Shown: one piece after another, positions 52,562 through 63,228 of the stretch | Numbering within the stretch: position 1 is the first letter of the stretch | Layout: each line of letters starts with the position of its first letter | Source of the DNA: Punica granatum | Taxonomy: Eukaryota; Streptophyta; Magnoliopsida; Myrtales; Lythraceae | Direction of reading: 5' to 3' | DNA: 64,000 nt | Assembly (NCBI RefSeq): GCF_007655135.1 | Contig: NW_022204389.1 | Coordinates: forward strand, 62,001 to 126,000 | Notes under the pieces: model-generated | What the model was told of the DNA's origin: nothing | Seen by the model: only the letters and a program-made list of their open reading frames with translations | Database searches by the model: none | Translations under genes and position numbers: made by a program

Positions 52562-53516
52562 GGATCGCAGTGCGCCTTTATTTCGCAATGCACTTTCATT
52601 GGCGTGCACCTTCTCAGGATCGCAGTGCGCCTTTATTTCGCAATGCACTTTCATTTGGCGTGCACCTTCTCAGGATCGCAGTGCGCCTTTATTTCCGCAA
52701 TGCACTTTCATTGGCGTGCACCTTCTCAGGATCGCAGTGCGCCTTTATTTCCGCAATGCACTTTCATTTGGCGTGCACCTTCTCAGGATCGCAGTGCGCC
52801 TTTATTTCCGCAATGCACTTTCATTGGCGTGCACCTTCTCAGGATCGCAGTGCGCCTTTATTTCCGCAATGCACTTTCATTGGCGTGCACCTTCTCAGGA
52901 TCGCAGTGCGCCTTTATTTCGCAATGCACTTTCATTTGGCGTGCACCTTCTCAGGATCGCAGTGCGCCTTTATTTCCGCAATGCACTTTCATTGGCGTGC
53001 ACCTTCTCAGGATCGCAGTGCGCCTTTATTTCCGCAATGCACTTTCATTGGCGTGCACCTTCTCAGGATCGCAGTGCGCCTTTATTTCCGCAATGCACTT
53101 TCATTGGCGTGCACCTTCTCAGGATCGCAGTGCGCCTTTATTTCCGCAATGCACTTTCATTTGGCGTGCACCTTCTCAGGATCGCAGTGCGCCTTTATTT
53201 CCGCAATGCACTTTCATTTGGCGTGCACCTTCTCAGGATCGCAGTGCGCCTTTATTTCCGCAATGCACTTTCATTGGCGTGCACCTTCTCAGGATCGCAG
53301 TGCGCCTTTATTTCCGCAATGCACTTTCATTTGGCGTGCACCTTCTCAGGATCGCAGTGCGCCTTTATTTCGCAATGCACTTTCATTGGCGTGCACCTTC
53401 TCAGGATCGCAGTGCGCCTTTATTTCCGCAATGCACTTTCATTTGGCGTGCACCTTCTCAGGATCGCAGTGCGCCTTTATTTCCACAATGCACTTTCATT
53501 TGCGTGCACCTTCTCA
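52562..53516 (+). repeat. Candidate 17-unit higher-order repeat, copy 1
   Basis: Unit lengths sum to exactly 955 bp over 17 units: 55, 56, 56, 57, 56, 56, 56, 56, 56, 56, 57, 57, 56, 57, 55, 57, 56. It starts with the pair 55-bp unit then 55-type-plus-T unit. In the following block (53517-54473) ten of 17 positions have the same monomer class, including the runs 1-5 and 8-12. The preceding block from 51605 starts with the same pair 957 bp upstream but matches less well. Confidence 0.5.
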
Positions 53517-54473
53517 GGATCGCAGTGCGCCTTTATTTCGCAATGCACTTTCATTGGCGTGCACCTTCTCAGGATCGCAGTGCGCCTTTATTTCGCAATG
53601 CACTTTCATTTGGCGTGCACCTTCTCAGGATCGCAGTGCGCCTTTATTTCCGCAATGCACTTTCATTGGCGTGCACCTTCTCAGGATCGCAGTGCGCCTT
53701 TATTTCCGCAATGCACTTTCATTTGGCGTGCACCTTCTCAGGATCGCAGTGCGCCTTTATTTCCGCAATGCACTTTCATTGGCGTGCACCTTCTCAGGAT
53801 CGCAGTGCGCCTTTATTTCCGCAATGCACTTTCATTTGGCGTGCACCTTCTCAGGATCGCAGTGCGCCTTTATTTCCGCAATGCACTTTCATTGGCGTGC
53901 ACCTTCTCAGGATCGCAGTGCGCCTTTATTTCCGCAATGCACTTTCATTGGCGTGCACCTTCTCAGGATCGCAGTGCGCCTTTATTTCCGCAATGCACTT
54001 TCATTGGCGTGCACCTTCTCAGGATCGCAGTGCGCCTTTATTTCCGCAATGCACTTTCATTGGCGTGCACCTTCTCAGGATCGCAGTGCGCCTTTATTTC
54101 CGCAATGCACTTTCATTTGGCGTGCACCTTCTCAGGATCGCAGTGCGCCTTTATTTCCGCAATGCACTTTCATTTGGCGTGCACCTTCTCAGGATCGCAG
54201 TGCGCCTTTATTTCGGCAATGCACTTTCATTGGCGTGCACCTTCTCAGGATCGCAGTGCGCCTTTATTTCGGCAATGCACTTTCATTTGGCGTGCACCTT
54301 CTCAGGATCGCAGTGCGCCTTTATTTCCGCAATGCACTTTCATTTGGCGTGCACCTTCTCAGGATCGCAGTGCGCCTTTATTTCGGCAATGCACTTTCAT
54401 TGGCGTGCACCTTCTCAGGATCGCAGTGCGCCTTTATTTCCGCAATGCACTTTCATTGGCGTGCACCTTCTCA
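53517..54473 (+). repeat. Candidate 17-unit higher-order repeat, copy 2
   Basis: Seventeen units summing to 957 bp. Units 1-5 and 8-12 match copy 1 in class, and units 13-14 match in length while carrying TTCGGC instead of TTCCGC. The last three units differ. Because consensus units are common, part of the match is expected by chance. Confidence 0.5.
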
Positions 54474-55484
54474 GGATCGCAGTGCGCCTTTATTTCCGCA
54501 ATGCACTTTCATTTGGCGTGCACCTTCTCAGGATCGCAGTGCGCCTTTATTTCCGCAATGCACTTTCATTGGCGTGCACCTTCTCAGGATCGCAGTGCGC
54601 CTTTATTTCCGCAATGCACTTTCATTGGCGTGCACCTTCTCAGGATCGCAGTGCGCCTTTATTTCCGCAATGCACTTTCATTGGCGTGCACCTTCTCAGG
54701 ATCGCAGTGCGCCTTTATTTCCGCAATGCACTTTCATTTGGCGTGCACCTTCTCAGGATCGCAGTGCGCCTTTATTTCCGCAATGCACTTTCATTGGCGT
54801 GCACCTTCTCAGGATCGCAGTGCGCCTTTATTTCCGCAATGCACTTTCATTGGCGTGCACCTTCTCAGGATCGCAGTGCGCCTTTATTTCCGCAATGCAC
54901 TTTCATTGGCGTGCACCTTCTCAGGATCGCAGTGCGCCTTTATTTCCGCAATGCACTTTCATTGGCGTGCACCTTCTCAGGATCGCAGTGCGCCTTTATT
55001 TCGCAATGCACTTTCATTGGCGTGCACCTTCTCAGGATCGCAGTGCGCCTTTATTTCCGCAATGCACTTTCATTGGCGTGCACCTTCTCAGGATCGCAGT
55101 GCGCCTTTATTTCCGCAATGCACTTTCATTTGGCGTGCACCTTCTCAGGATCGCAGTGCGCCTTTATTTCCGCAATGCACTTTCATTGGCGTGCACCTTC
55201 TCAGGATCGCAGTGCGCCTTTATTTCCGCAATGCACTTTCATTGGCGTGCACCTTCTCAGGATCGCAGTGCGCCTTTATTTCCGCAATGCACTTTCATTT
55301 GGCGTGCACCTTCTCAGGATCGCAGTGCGCCTTTATTTCCGCAATGCACTTTCATTGGCGTGCACCTTCTCAGGATCGCAGTGCGCCTTTATTTCCGCAA
55401 TGCACTTTCATTGGCGTGCACCTTCTCAGGATCGCAGTGCGCCTTTATTTCCGCAATGCACTTTCATTGGCGTGCACCTTCTCA

Positions 55485-55535
55485 GGATCGCAGTGCGCCT
55501 TTATTTCGGCACTTTCATTGGCGTGCACCTTCTCA
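55485..55535 (+). repeat. 51-bp monomer with five-base deletion
   Basis: A TTCGGC-type unit in which AATGC (or an equivalent register) is missing, so TTCGGC runs directly into ACTTTC. The deletion lies between short GC repeats, consistent with slippage. It removes half of the CAATG/CATTG inverted repeat. Confidence 0.85.
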
Positions 55536-57668
55536 GGATCGCAGTGCGCCTTTATTTCCGCAATGCACTTTCATTGGCGTGCACCTTCTCAGGATCGCAG
55601 TGCGCCTTTATTTCCGCAATGCACTTTCATTGGCGTGCACCTTCTCAGGATCGCAGTGCGCCTTTATTTCCCAATGCACTTTCATTGGCGTGCACCTTCT
55701 CAGGATCGCAGTGCGCCTTTATTTCGCAATGCACTTTCATTGGCGTGCACCTTCTCAGGATCGCAGTGCGCCTTTATTTCCGCAATGCACTTTCATTTGG
55801 CGTGCACCTTCTCAGGATCGCAGTGCGCCTTTATTTCCGCAATGCACTTTCATTGGCGTGCACCTTCTCAGGATCGCAGTGCGCCTTTATTTCCGCAATG
55901 CACTTTCATTGGCGTGCACCTTCTCAGGATCGCAGTGCGCCTTTATTTCCGCAATGCACTTTCATTTGGCGTGCACCTTCTCAGGATCGCAGTGCGCCTT
56001 TATTTCCGCAATGCACTTTCATTTGGCGTGCACCTTCTCAGGATCGCAGTGCGCCTTTATTTCGGCAATGCACTTTCATTTGGCGTGCACCTTCTCAGGA
56101 TCGCAGTGCGCCTTTATTTCCGCAATGCACTTTCATTGGCGTGCACCTTCTCAGGATCGCAGTGCGCCTTTATTTCCGCAATGCACTTTCATTGGCGTGC
56201 ACCTTCTCAGGATCGCAGTGCGCCTTTATTTCCGCAATGCACTTTCATTGGCGTGCACCTTCTCAGGATCGCAGTGCGCCTTTATTTCCGCAATGCACTT
56301 TCATTTGGCGTGCACCTTCTCAGGATCGCAGTGCGCCTTTATTTCGCAATGCACTTTCATTGGCGTGCACCTTCTCAGGATCGCAGTGCGCCTTTATTTC
56401 GCAATGCACTTTCATTGGCGTGCACCTTCTCAGGATCGCAGTGCGCCTTTATTTCGGCAATGCACTTTCATTGGCGTGCACCTTCTCAGGATCGCAGTGC
56501 GCCTTTATTTCCGCAATGCACTTTCATTTGGCGTGCACCTTCTCAGGATCGCAGTGCGCCTTTATTTCCGCAATGCACTTTCATTGGCGTGCACCTTCTC
56601 AGGATCGCAGTGCGCCTTTATTTCCGCAATGCACTTTCATTTGGCGTGCACCTTCTCAGGATCGCAGTGCGCCTTTATTTCCGCAATGCACTTTCATTTG
56701 GCGTGCACCTTCTCAGGATCGCAGTGCGCCTTTATTTCCGCAATGCACTTTCATTGGCGTGCACCTTCTCAGGATCGCAGTGCGCCTTTATTTCCGCAAT
56801 GCACTTTCATTTGGCGTGCACCTTCTCAGGATCGCAGTGCGCCTTTATTTCCGCAATGCACTTTCATTTGGCGTGCACCTTCTCAGGATCGCAGTGCGCC
56901 TTTATTTCGCAATGCACTTTCATTTGGCGTGCACCTTCTCAGGATCGCAGTGCGCCTTTATTTCGCAATGCACTTTCATTTGGCGTGCACCTTCTCAGGA
57001 TCGCAGTGCGCCTTTATTTCCGCAATGCACTTTCATTGGCGTGCACCTTCTCAGGATCGCAGTGCGCCTTTATTTCGCAATGCACTTTCATTTGGCGTGC
57101 ACCTTCTCAGGATCGCAGTGCGCCTTTATTTCCGCAATGCACTTTCATTGGCGTGCACCTTCTCAGGATCGCAGTGCGCCTTATTTCCGCAATGCACTTT
57201 CATTGGCGTGCACCTTCTCAGGATCGCAGTGCGCCTTTATTTCCGCAATGCACTTTCATTGGCGTGCACCTTCTCAGGATCGCAGTGCGCCTTTATTTCC
57301 GCAATGCACTTTCATTTGGTGCACCTTCTCAGGATCGCAGTGCGCCTTTATTTCCGCAATGCACTTTCATTGGCGTGCACCTTCTCAGGATCGCAGTGCG
57401 CCTTTATTTCGGCAATGCACTTTCATTTGGCGTGCACCTTCTCAGGATCGCAGTGCGCCTTTATTTCCGCAATGCACTTTCATTGGCGTGCACCTTCTCA
57501 GGATCGCAGTGCGCCTTTATTTCCGCAATGCACTTTCATTGGCGTGCACCTTCTCAGGATCGCAGTGCGCCTTTATTTCCGCAATGCACTTTCATTGGCG
57601 TGCACCTTCTCAGGATCGCAGTGCGCCTTTTTTCGGCAATGCACTTTCATTTGGCGTGCACCTTCTCA

Positions 57669-57780
57669 GGATCGCAGTGCGCCTTTATTTCCGCAATGCA
57701 CTTTCATTTGCGTGCACCTTCTCATGATCGCAGTGCGCCTTTATTTTCGCAATGCACTTTCATTGGCGTGCACCTTCTCA
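57669..57780 (+). repeat. Marker pair: CATTTGCG unit then TGATC/TTTTCGC unit
   Basis: First unit has CATTTGCG (extra T, one G lost). The next unit (57725-57780) begins TGATC and has TATTTTCGC. These linked changes occur together repeatedly in the last 6.5 kb: second units start at 57725, 59185, 59522, 60194, 60869, 61541 and 63173. The copy at 60869 begins GGATC. Confidence 0.85.
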
Positions 57781-59128
57781 GGATCGCAGTGCGCCTTTAT
57801 TTCGGCAATGCACTTTCATTTGGCGTGCACCTTCTCAGGATCGCAGTGCGCCTTTATTTCCGCAATGCACTTTCATTTGGCGTGCACCTTCTCAGGATCG
57901 CAGTGCGCCTTTATTTCGGCAATGCACTTTCATTGGCGTGCACCTTCTCAGGATCGCAGTGCGCCTTTATTTCCGCAATGCACTTTCATTGGCGTGCACC
58001 TTCTCAGGATCGCAGTGCGCCTTTATTTCCGCAATGCACTTTCATTTGGCGTGCACCTTCTCAGGATCGCAGTGCGCCTTTATTTCCGCAATGCACTTTC
58101 ATTGGCGTGCACCTTCTCAGGATCGCAGTGCGCTTTATTTCCGCAATGCACTTTCATTTGGCGTGCACCTTCTCAGGATCGCAGTGCGCCTTTATTCCGC
58201 AATGCACTTTCATTTGGCGTGCACCTTCTCAGGATCGCAGTGCGCCTTTATTTCCGCAATGCACTTTCATTGGCGTGCACCTTCTCAGGATCGCAGTGCG
58301 CCTTTATTTCCGCAATGCACTTCATTGGCGTGCACCTTCTCAGGATCGCAGTGCGCCTTTATTTCCGCAATGCACTTTCATTTGGCGTGCACCTTCTCAG
58401 GATCGCAGTGCGCCTTTATTTCCGCAATGCACTTTCAATTGGCGTGCACCTTCTCAGGATCGCAGTGCGCCTTTATTTCCGCAATGCACTTTCATTTGGC
58501 GTGCACCTTCTCAGGATCGCAGTGCGCCTTTATTTCGGCAATGCACTTTCATTGGCGTGCACCTTCTCAGGATCGCGGTGCGCCTTTATTTCCGCAATGC
58601 ACTTTCAATTGGCGTGCACCTTCTCAGGATCGCAGTCCGCCTTTATTTCGGCAATGCACTTTCATTTGGCGTGCACCTTCTCAGGATCGCAGTGCGCCTT
58701 TATTTCCGCAATGCACTTTCATTGGCGTGCACCTTCTCAGGATCGCAGTGCGCCTTTATTTCCGCAATGCACTTTCATTTGGCGTGCACCTTCTCAGGAT
58801 CGCAGTGCGCCTTTATTTCCGCAATGCACTTTCATTGGCGTGCACCTTCTGAGGATCGCAGCGCCTTTATTTCCGCAATGCACTTTCATTGGCGTGCACC
58901 TTCTCAGGCGCAGTGCGCCTTTATTTCCGCAATGCACTTTCATTGGCGTGCACCTTCTCAGGATCGCAGTGCGCCTTTATTTCGCAATGCACTTTCATTT
59001 GGCGTGCAACTTCTCAGGATCGCGGTGCGCCTTTATTTCCGCAATAAACTTTCCATTGGCGTGCACCTTCTCAGGATCGCAGTGCGCCTTTATTTCCGCA
59101 ATGCACTTTCATTGGCGTGCACTTTTCA

Positions 59129-59240
59129 GGATCGCAGTGCGCCTTTATTTCCGCAATGCACTTTCATTTGCGTGCACCTTCTCATGATCGCAGTGCGCCT
59201 TTATTTTCGCAATGCACTTTCATTGGCGTGCACCTTCTCA
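59129..59240 (+). repeat. Marker pair, copy at 59185
   Basis: Same linked changes as at 57669. It is followed by a six-unit block (59185-59521, 337 bp) of order TTTTCGC, TTCGGC with CATTTGCG, consensus, TTCGGC, TTTCTTTCC unit, TTCGGC with CATTTGCG. That order resembles the start of the 12-unit block at 59522. Confidence 0.8.
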
Positions 59241-59521
59241 GGATCGCAGTGCGCCTTTATTTCGGCAATGCACTTTCATTTGCGTGCACCTTCTCATGAT
59301 CGCAGTGCGCCTTTATTTCCGCAATGCACTTTCATTGGCGTGCACCTTCTCAGGATCGCAGTGCGCCTTTATTTCGGCAATGCACTTTCATTGGCGTGCA
59401 CCTTCTCAGGATCGCAGTGCGCCTTTCTTTCCGCAATGCACTTTCATTTGGCGTGCACCTTCTCAGGATCGCAGTGCGCCTTTATTTCGGCAATGCACTT
59501 TCATTTGCGTGCACCTTCTCA

Positions 59522-60193
59522 TGATCGCAGTGCGCCTTTATTTTCGCAATGCACTTTCATTGGCGTGCACCTTCTCAGGATCGCAGTGCGCCTTTATTTC
59601 GGCAATGCACTTTCATTTGCGTGCACCTTCTCAGGATCGCAGTGCGCCTTTATTTCGGCAATGCACTTTCATTGGCGTGCACCTTCTCAGGATCGCAGTG
59701 CGCCTTTCTTTCCGCAATGCACTTTCATTTGGCGTGCACCTTCTCAGGATCGCAGTGCGCATTTATTTCGGCAATGCACTTTCATTGGCGTGCACCTTCT
59801 CAGGATCGCAGTGCGCCTTTATTTCGGCAATGCACTTTCATTTGGCGTGCACTTTCTCAGGATCGCAGTGCGCCTTTATTTCGCAATGCACTTTCATTGG
59901 CGTGCACCTTCTCAGGATCGCAGTGCGCCTTTATTTCCGCAATGCACTTTCATTGGCGTGCACCTTCTCAGGATCGCAGTGCGCCTTTATTTCCGCAATG
60001 CACTTTCATTGGCGTGCACTTCTCAGGATCGCAGTGCGCCTTTATTTCCGCAATGCACTTTCATTGGCGTGCACCTTCTCAGGATCGCAGTGCGCCTTTA
60101 TTTCCGCAATGCACTTTCATTTGGCGTGCACCTTCTCAGGATCGCAGTGCGCCTTTATTTCCGCAATGCATTTCATTTGCGTGCACCTTCTCA
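59522..60193 (+). repeat. Candidate 12-unit higher-order repeat, copy 1
   Basis: Twelve units summing to 672 bp. It opens with the TGATC/TTTTCGC unit and closes with a CATTTGCG unit that has lost one base (GCATTTCATTTG). Inside are three TTCGGC units beside one TTTCTTTCC unit and one 55-bp unit. Confidence 0.55.
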
Positions 60194-60868
60194 TGATCGC
60201 AGTGCGCCTTTATTTTCGCAATGCACTTTCATTGGCGTGCACCTTCTCAGGATCGCAGTGCGCCTTTATTTCGGCAATGCACTTTCATTTGGCGTGCACC
60301 TTCTCAGGATCGCAGTGCGCCTTTATTTCCGCAATGCACTTTCATTGGCGTGCACCTTCTCAGGATCGCAGTGCGCCTTTATTTCGGCAATGCACTTTCA
60401 TTGGCGTGCACCTTCTCAGGATCGCAGTGCGCCTTTATTTCCGCAATGCACTTTCATTGGCGTGCACCTTCTCAGGATCGCAGTGCGCCTTTATTTCGGC
60501 AATGCACTTTCATTTGGCGTGCACCTTCTCAGGATCGCAGTGCGCCTTTATTTCTGCAATGCACTTTCATTTGGCGTGCACCTTCTCAGGATCGCAGTGC
60601 GCCTTTATTTCGGCAATGCACTTTCATTTGGCGTGCACCTTCTCAGGATCGCAGTGCGCCTTTATTTCCGCAATGCACTTTCATTGGCGTGCACCTTCTC
60701 AGGATCGCAGTGCGCCTTTATTTCGGCAATGCACTTTCATTGGCGTGCACTTCTCAGGATCGCAGTGCGCCTTTATTTCCGCAATGCACTTTCATTTGGC
60801 GTGCACTTCTCAGGATCGCAGTGCGCCTTTATTTCCGCAATGCACTTTCATTTGCGTGCACCTTCTCA
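60194..60868 (+). repeat. Candidate 12-unit higher-order repeat, copy 2
   Basis: Twelve units summing to 675 bp, opening with TGATC/TTTTCGC and closing with CATTTGCG. Five TTCGGC units and one TTCTGC unit (near 60555) lie inside; two units carry GCACTTCTC. The boundary markers match copies 1 and 3, while internal unit order matches only loosely. Confidence 0.55.
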
Positions 60869-61540
60869 GGATCGCAGTGCGCCTTTATTTTCGCAATGCA
60901 CTTTCATTGGCGTGCACCTTCTCAGGATCGCAGTGCGCCTTTATTTCGACAATGCACTTTCATTGGCGTGCACCTTCTCAGGATCGCAGTGCGCCTTTAT
61001 TTCCGCAATGCACTTTCATTGGCGTGCACCTTCTCAGGATCGCAGTGCGCCTTTATTTCCGCAATGCACTTTCATTTGGCGTGCACCTTCTCAGGATCGC
61101 AGTGCGCCTTTATTTCCGCAATGCACTTTCATTGGCGTGCACCTTCTCAGGATCGCAGTGCGCCTTTATTTCCGCAATGCACTTTCATTTGGCGTGCACC
61201 TTCTCAGGATCGCAGTGCGCCTTTATTTCGGCAATGCACTTTCATTGGCGTGCACCTTCTCAGGATCGCAGTGCGCCTTTATTTCCGCAATGCACTTTCA
61301 TTGGCGTGCACCTTCTCAGGATCGCAGTGCGCCTTTATTTCCGCAATGCACTTTCATTGGCGTGCACTTTCTCAGGATCGCAGTGCGCCTTTATTTCCGC
61401 AATGCACTTTCATTGGCGTGCACCTTCTCAGGATCGCAGTGCGCCTTTATTTCGGCAATGCACTTTCATTTGGCGTGCACCTTCTCAGGATCGCGCGCCT
61501 TTATTTCCGCAATGCACTTTCATTTGCGTGCACCTTCTCA
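60869..61540 (+). repeat. Candidate 12-unit higher-order repeat, copy 3
   Basis: Twelve units summing to 672 bp. The first unit has TTTTCGC but starts GGATC; the second is the third TTCGAC unit of the window (60925-60980). The last unit (61488-61540) has CATTTGCG and lost three bases (GATCGCGCGCC). The next opening unit follows at 61541. Confidence 0.55.
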
Positions 61541-63116
61541 TGATCGCAGTGCGCCTTTATTTTCGCAATGCACTTTCATTGGCGTGCACCTTCTCAGGAT
61601 CGCAGTGCGCCTTTCTTTCCGCAATGCACTTTCATTTGGCGTGCACCTTCTCAGGATCGCAGTGCGCCTTTATTTCGCAATGCACTTTCATTGGCGTGCA
61701 CCTTCTCAGGATCGCAGTGCGCCTTTATTTCGGCAATGCACTTTCATTGGCGTGCACCTTCTCAGGATCGCAGTGCGCCTTTATTTCGCAATGCACTTTC
61801 ATTTGGCGTGCACCTTCTCAGGATCGCAGTGCGCCTTTATTTCGGCAATGCACTTTCATTGGCGTGCACCTTCTCAGGATCGCAGTGCGCCTTTATTTCC
61901 GCAATGCACTTTCATTGGCGTGCACCTTCTCAGGATCGCAGTGCGCCTTTATTTCGGCAATGCACTTTCATTTGGCGTGCACCTTCTCAGGATCGCAGTG
62001 CGCCTTTATTTCCGCAATGCACTTTCATTTGGCGTGCACCTTCTCAGGATCGCAGTGCGCCTTTTTTTTCCGCAATGCACTTTCATTTGGCGTGCACCTT
62101 CTCAGGATCGCAGTGCGCCTTTATTTCCGCAATGCACTTTCATTGCGTGCACCTTCTCAGGATCGCAGTGCGCCTTTATTTCGCAATGCACTTTCATTGG
62201 CGTGCACCTTCTCAGGATCGCAGTGCGCCTTTATTTCGCAATGCACTTTCATTTGGCGTGCACCTTCTCAGGATCGCAGTGCGCCTTTATTTCCGCAATG
62301 CACTTTCATTGGCGTGCACCTTCTCAGGATCGCAGTGCGCCTTTATTTCCGCAATGCACTTTCATTTGGCGTGCACCTTCTCAGGATCGCAGTGCGCCTT
62401 TATTTCCGCAATGCACTTTCATTGGCGTGCACCTTCTCAGGATCGCAGTGCGCCTTTATTTCCGCAATGCACTTTCATTTGGCGTGCACCTTCTCAGGAT
62501 CGCAGTGCGCCTTTATTTCGGCAATGCACTTTCATTTGGCGTGCACCTTCTCAGGATCGCGGTGCGCCTTTATTTCCGCAATGCACTTTCATTGGCGTGC
62601 ACCTTCTCAGGATCGCAGTGCGCCTTTATTTCCGCAATGCACTTTCATTGGCGTGCACTTTCTCAGGATCGCAGTGCGCCTTTATTTCCGCAATAAACTT
62701 TCATTGGCGTGCACCTTCTCAGGATCGCAGTGCGCCTTTATTTCGGCAATGCACTTTCATTTGGCGTGCACTTTCTCAGGATCGCAGTGCGCCTTTATTT
62801 CCGCAATGCACTTTCATTTGCGTGCACCTTCTCATGATCGCAGTGCGCCTTTATTTCCGCAATGCACTTTCATTGGCGTGCACCTTCTCAGGATCGCAGT
62901 GCGCCTTTATTTCGGCAATGCACTTTCATTTGGCGTGCACCTTCTCAGGATCGCAGTGCGCCTTTATTTCCGCAATGCACTTTCATTTGGCGTGCACCTT
63001 CTCAGGATCGCAGTGCGCCTTTATTTCGGCAATGCACTTTCATTGGCGTGCACCTTCTCAGGATCGCAGTGCGCCTTTATTTCCGCAATGCACTTTCATT
63101 TGCGTGCACCTTCTCA

Positions 63117-63228
63117 TGATCGCAGTGCGCCTTTATTTCCGCAATGCACTTTCATTTGCGTGCACCTTCTCATGATCGCAGAGCGCCTTTATTTTCGCAA
63201 TGCACTTTCATTGGCGTGCACCTTCTCA
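63117..63228 (+). repeat. Marker pair, copy at 63173
   Basis: The CATTTGCG unit itself begins TGATC and follows another CATTTGCG unit, so two stand in a row. The second unit has TGATC, GCAGAGCGCC and TTTTCGC. This is the last copy of the linked marker in the window; an incomplete one (CATTTGCG, then GGATC and a 55-bp type unit) lies at about 63939. Confidence 0.8.

Larger units (their letters stand above)
47060..53627 (+). repeat. Zone enriched in 55-bp monomers
   Basis: I count 25 units of 55-bp type (TTCGCAATG; some are 56 bp in total because they also carry the extra T) among about 117 units. Only a handful occur in all the sequence to the left. Their spacing is most often 4, 5 or 6 units, with occasional adjacent pairs (51624/51679/51735, 52581/52636, 53536/53591 as positions of the TTTCG tract). 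To the right the class thins out. This looks like local spread of one variant. Confidence 0.8.
41434..57165 (+). repeat. Variant-rich segment
   Basis: Monomer classes mix: 56-bp consensus, 57-bp, 55-bp, TTCGGC, TTCAGC and TTCGAC units. Single private changes are also seen, such as CAATACAC near 46636, TTTCAGTTGG near 45853 and TTCCACAATG near 53483. Indels other than the two common ones are still rare; exceptions are a 51-bp unit at 55485-55535 and a lost G near 55671. Several multi-unit patterns repeat inside this segment. Confidence 0.8.

Noticed and set aside
46833..60980. Regular long-range repeat defined by the three TTCGAC units
   Set aside because: Spacings are 5,108 and 8,984 bp with no simple ratio, and the third copy lacks the extra T and sits in a different context. 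Only the first two seem related by a shared neighbourhood.
62051..62072. T-rich run as a terminator
   Set aside because: It is a single monomer in which the A of CTTTATTTCC is replaced within a longer T run. There is no paired stem next to it and no gene to terminate.
9..62696. Giant forward open readings (for example 9-41492, 28-52170, 44-57727, 41517-62696)
   Set aside because: They are translations of the satellite in three overlapping frames, all with the same 56-residue period. Frame-changing 55- and 57-bp units are tolerated freely, there is no domain, ribosome site or promoter, and stops arise only from monomer variants.
57752..63175. Shorter forward readings in the right end (57752-58852, 59117-59299, 59324-59524, 59549-60196, 60221-61543, 61568-63175, 62862-63119)
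   Set aside because: Most end at a TGATC variant unit (57752-58852 ends at TTCTGAGG), and many begin at the ATG of GCAATGCAC in the monomer that follows the previous stop. They are pieces between satellite variants, not genes.
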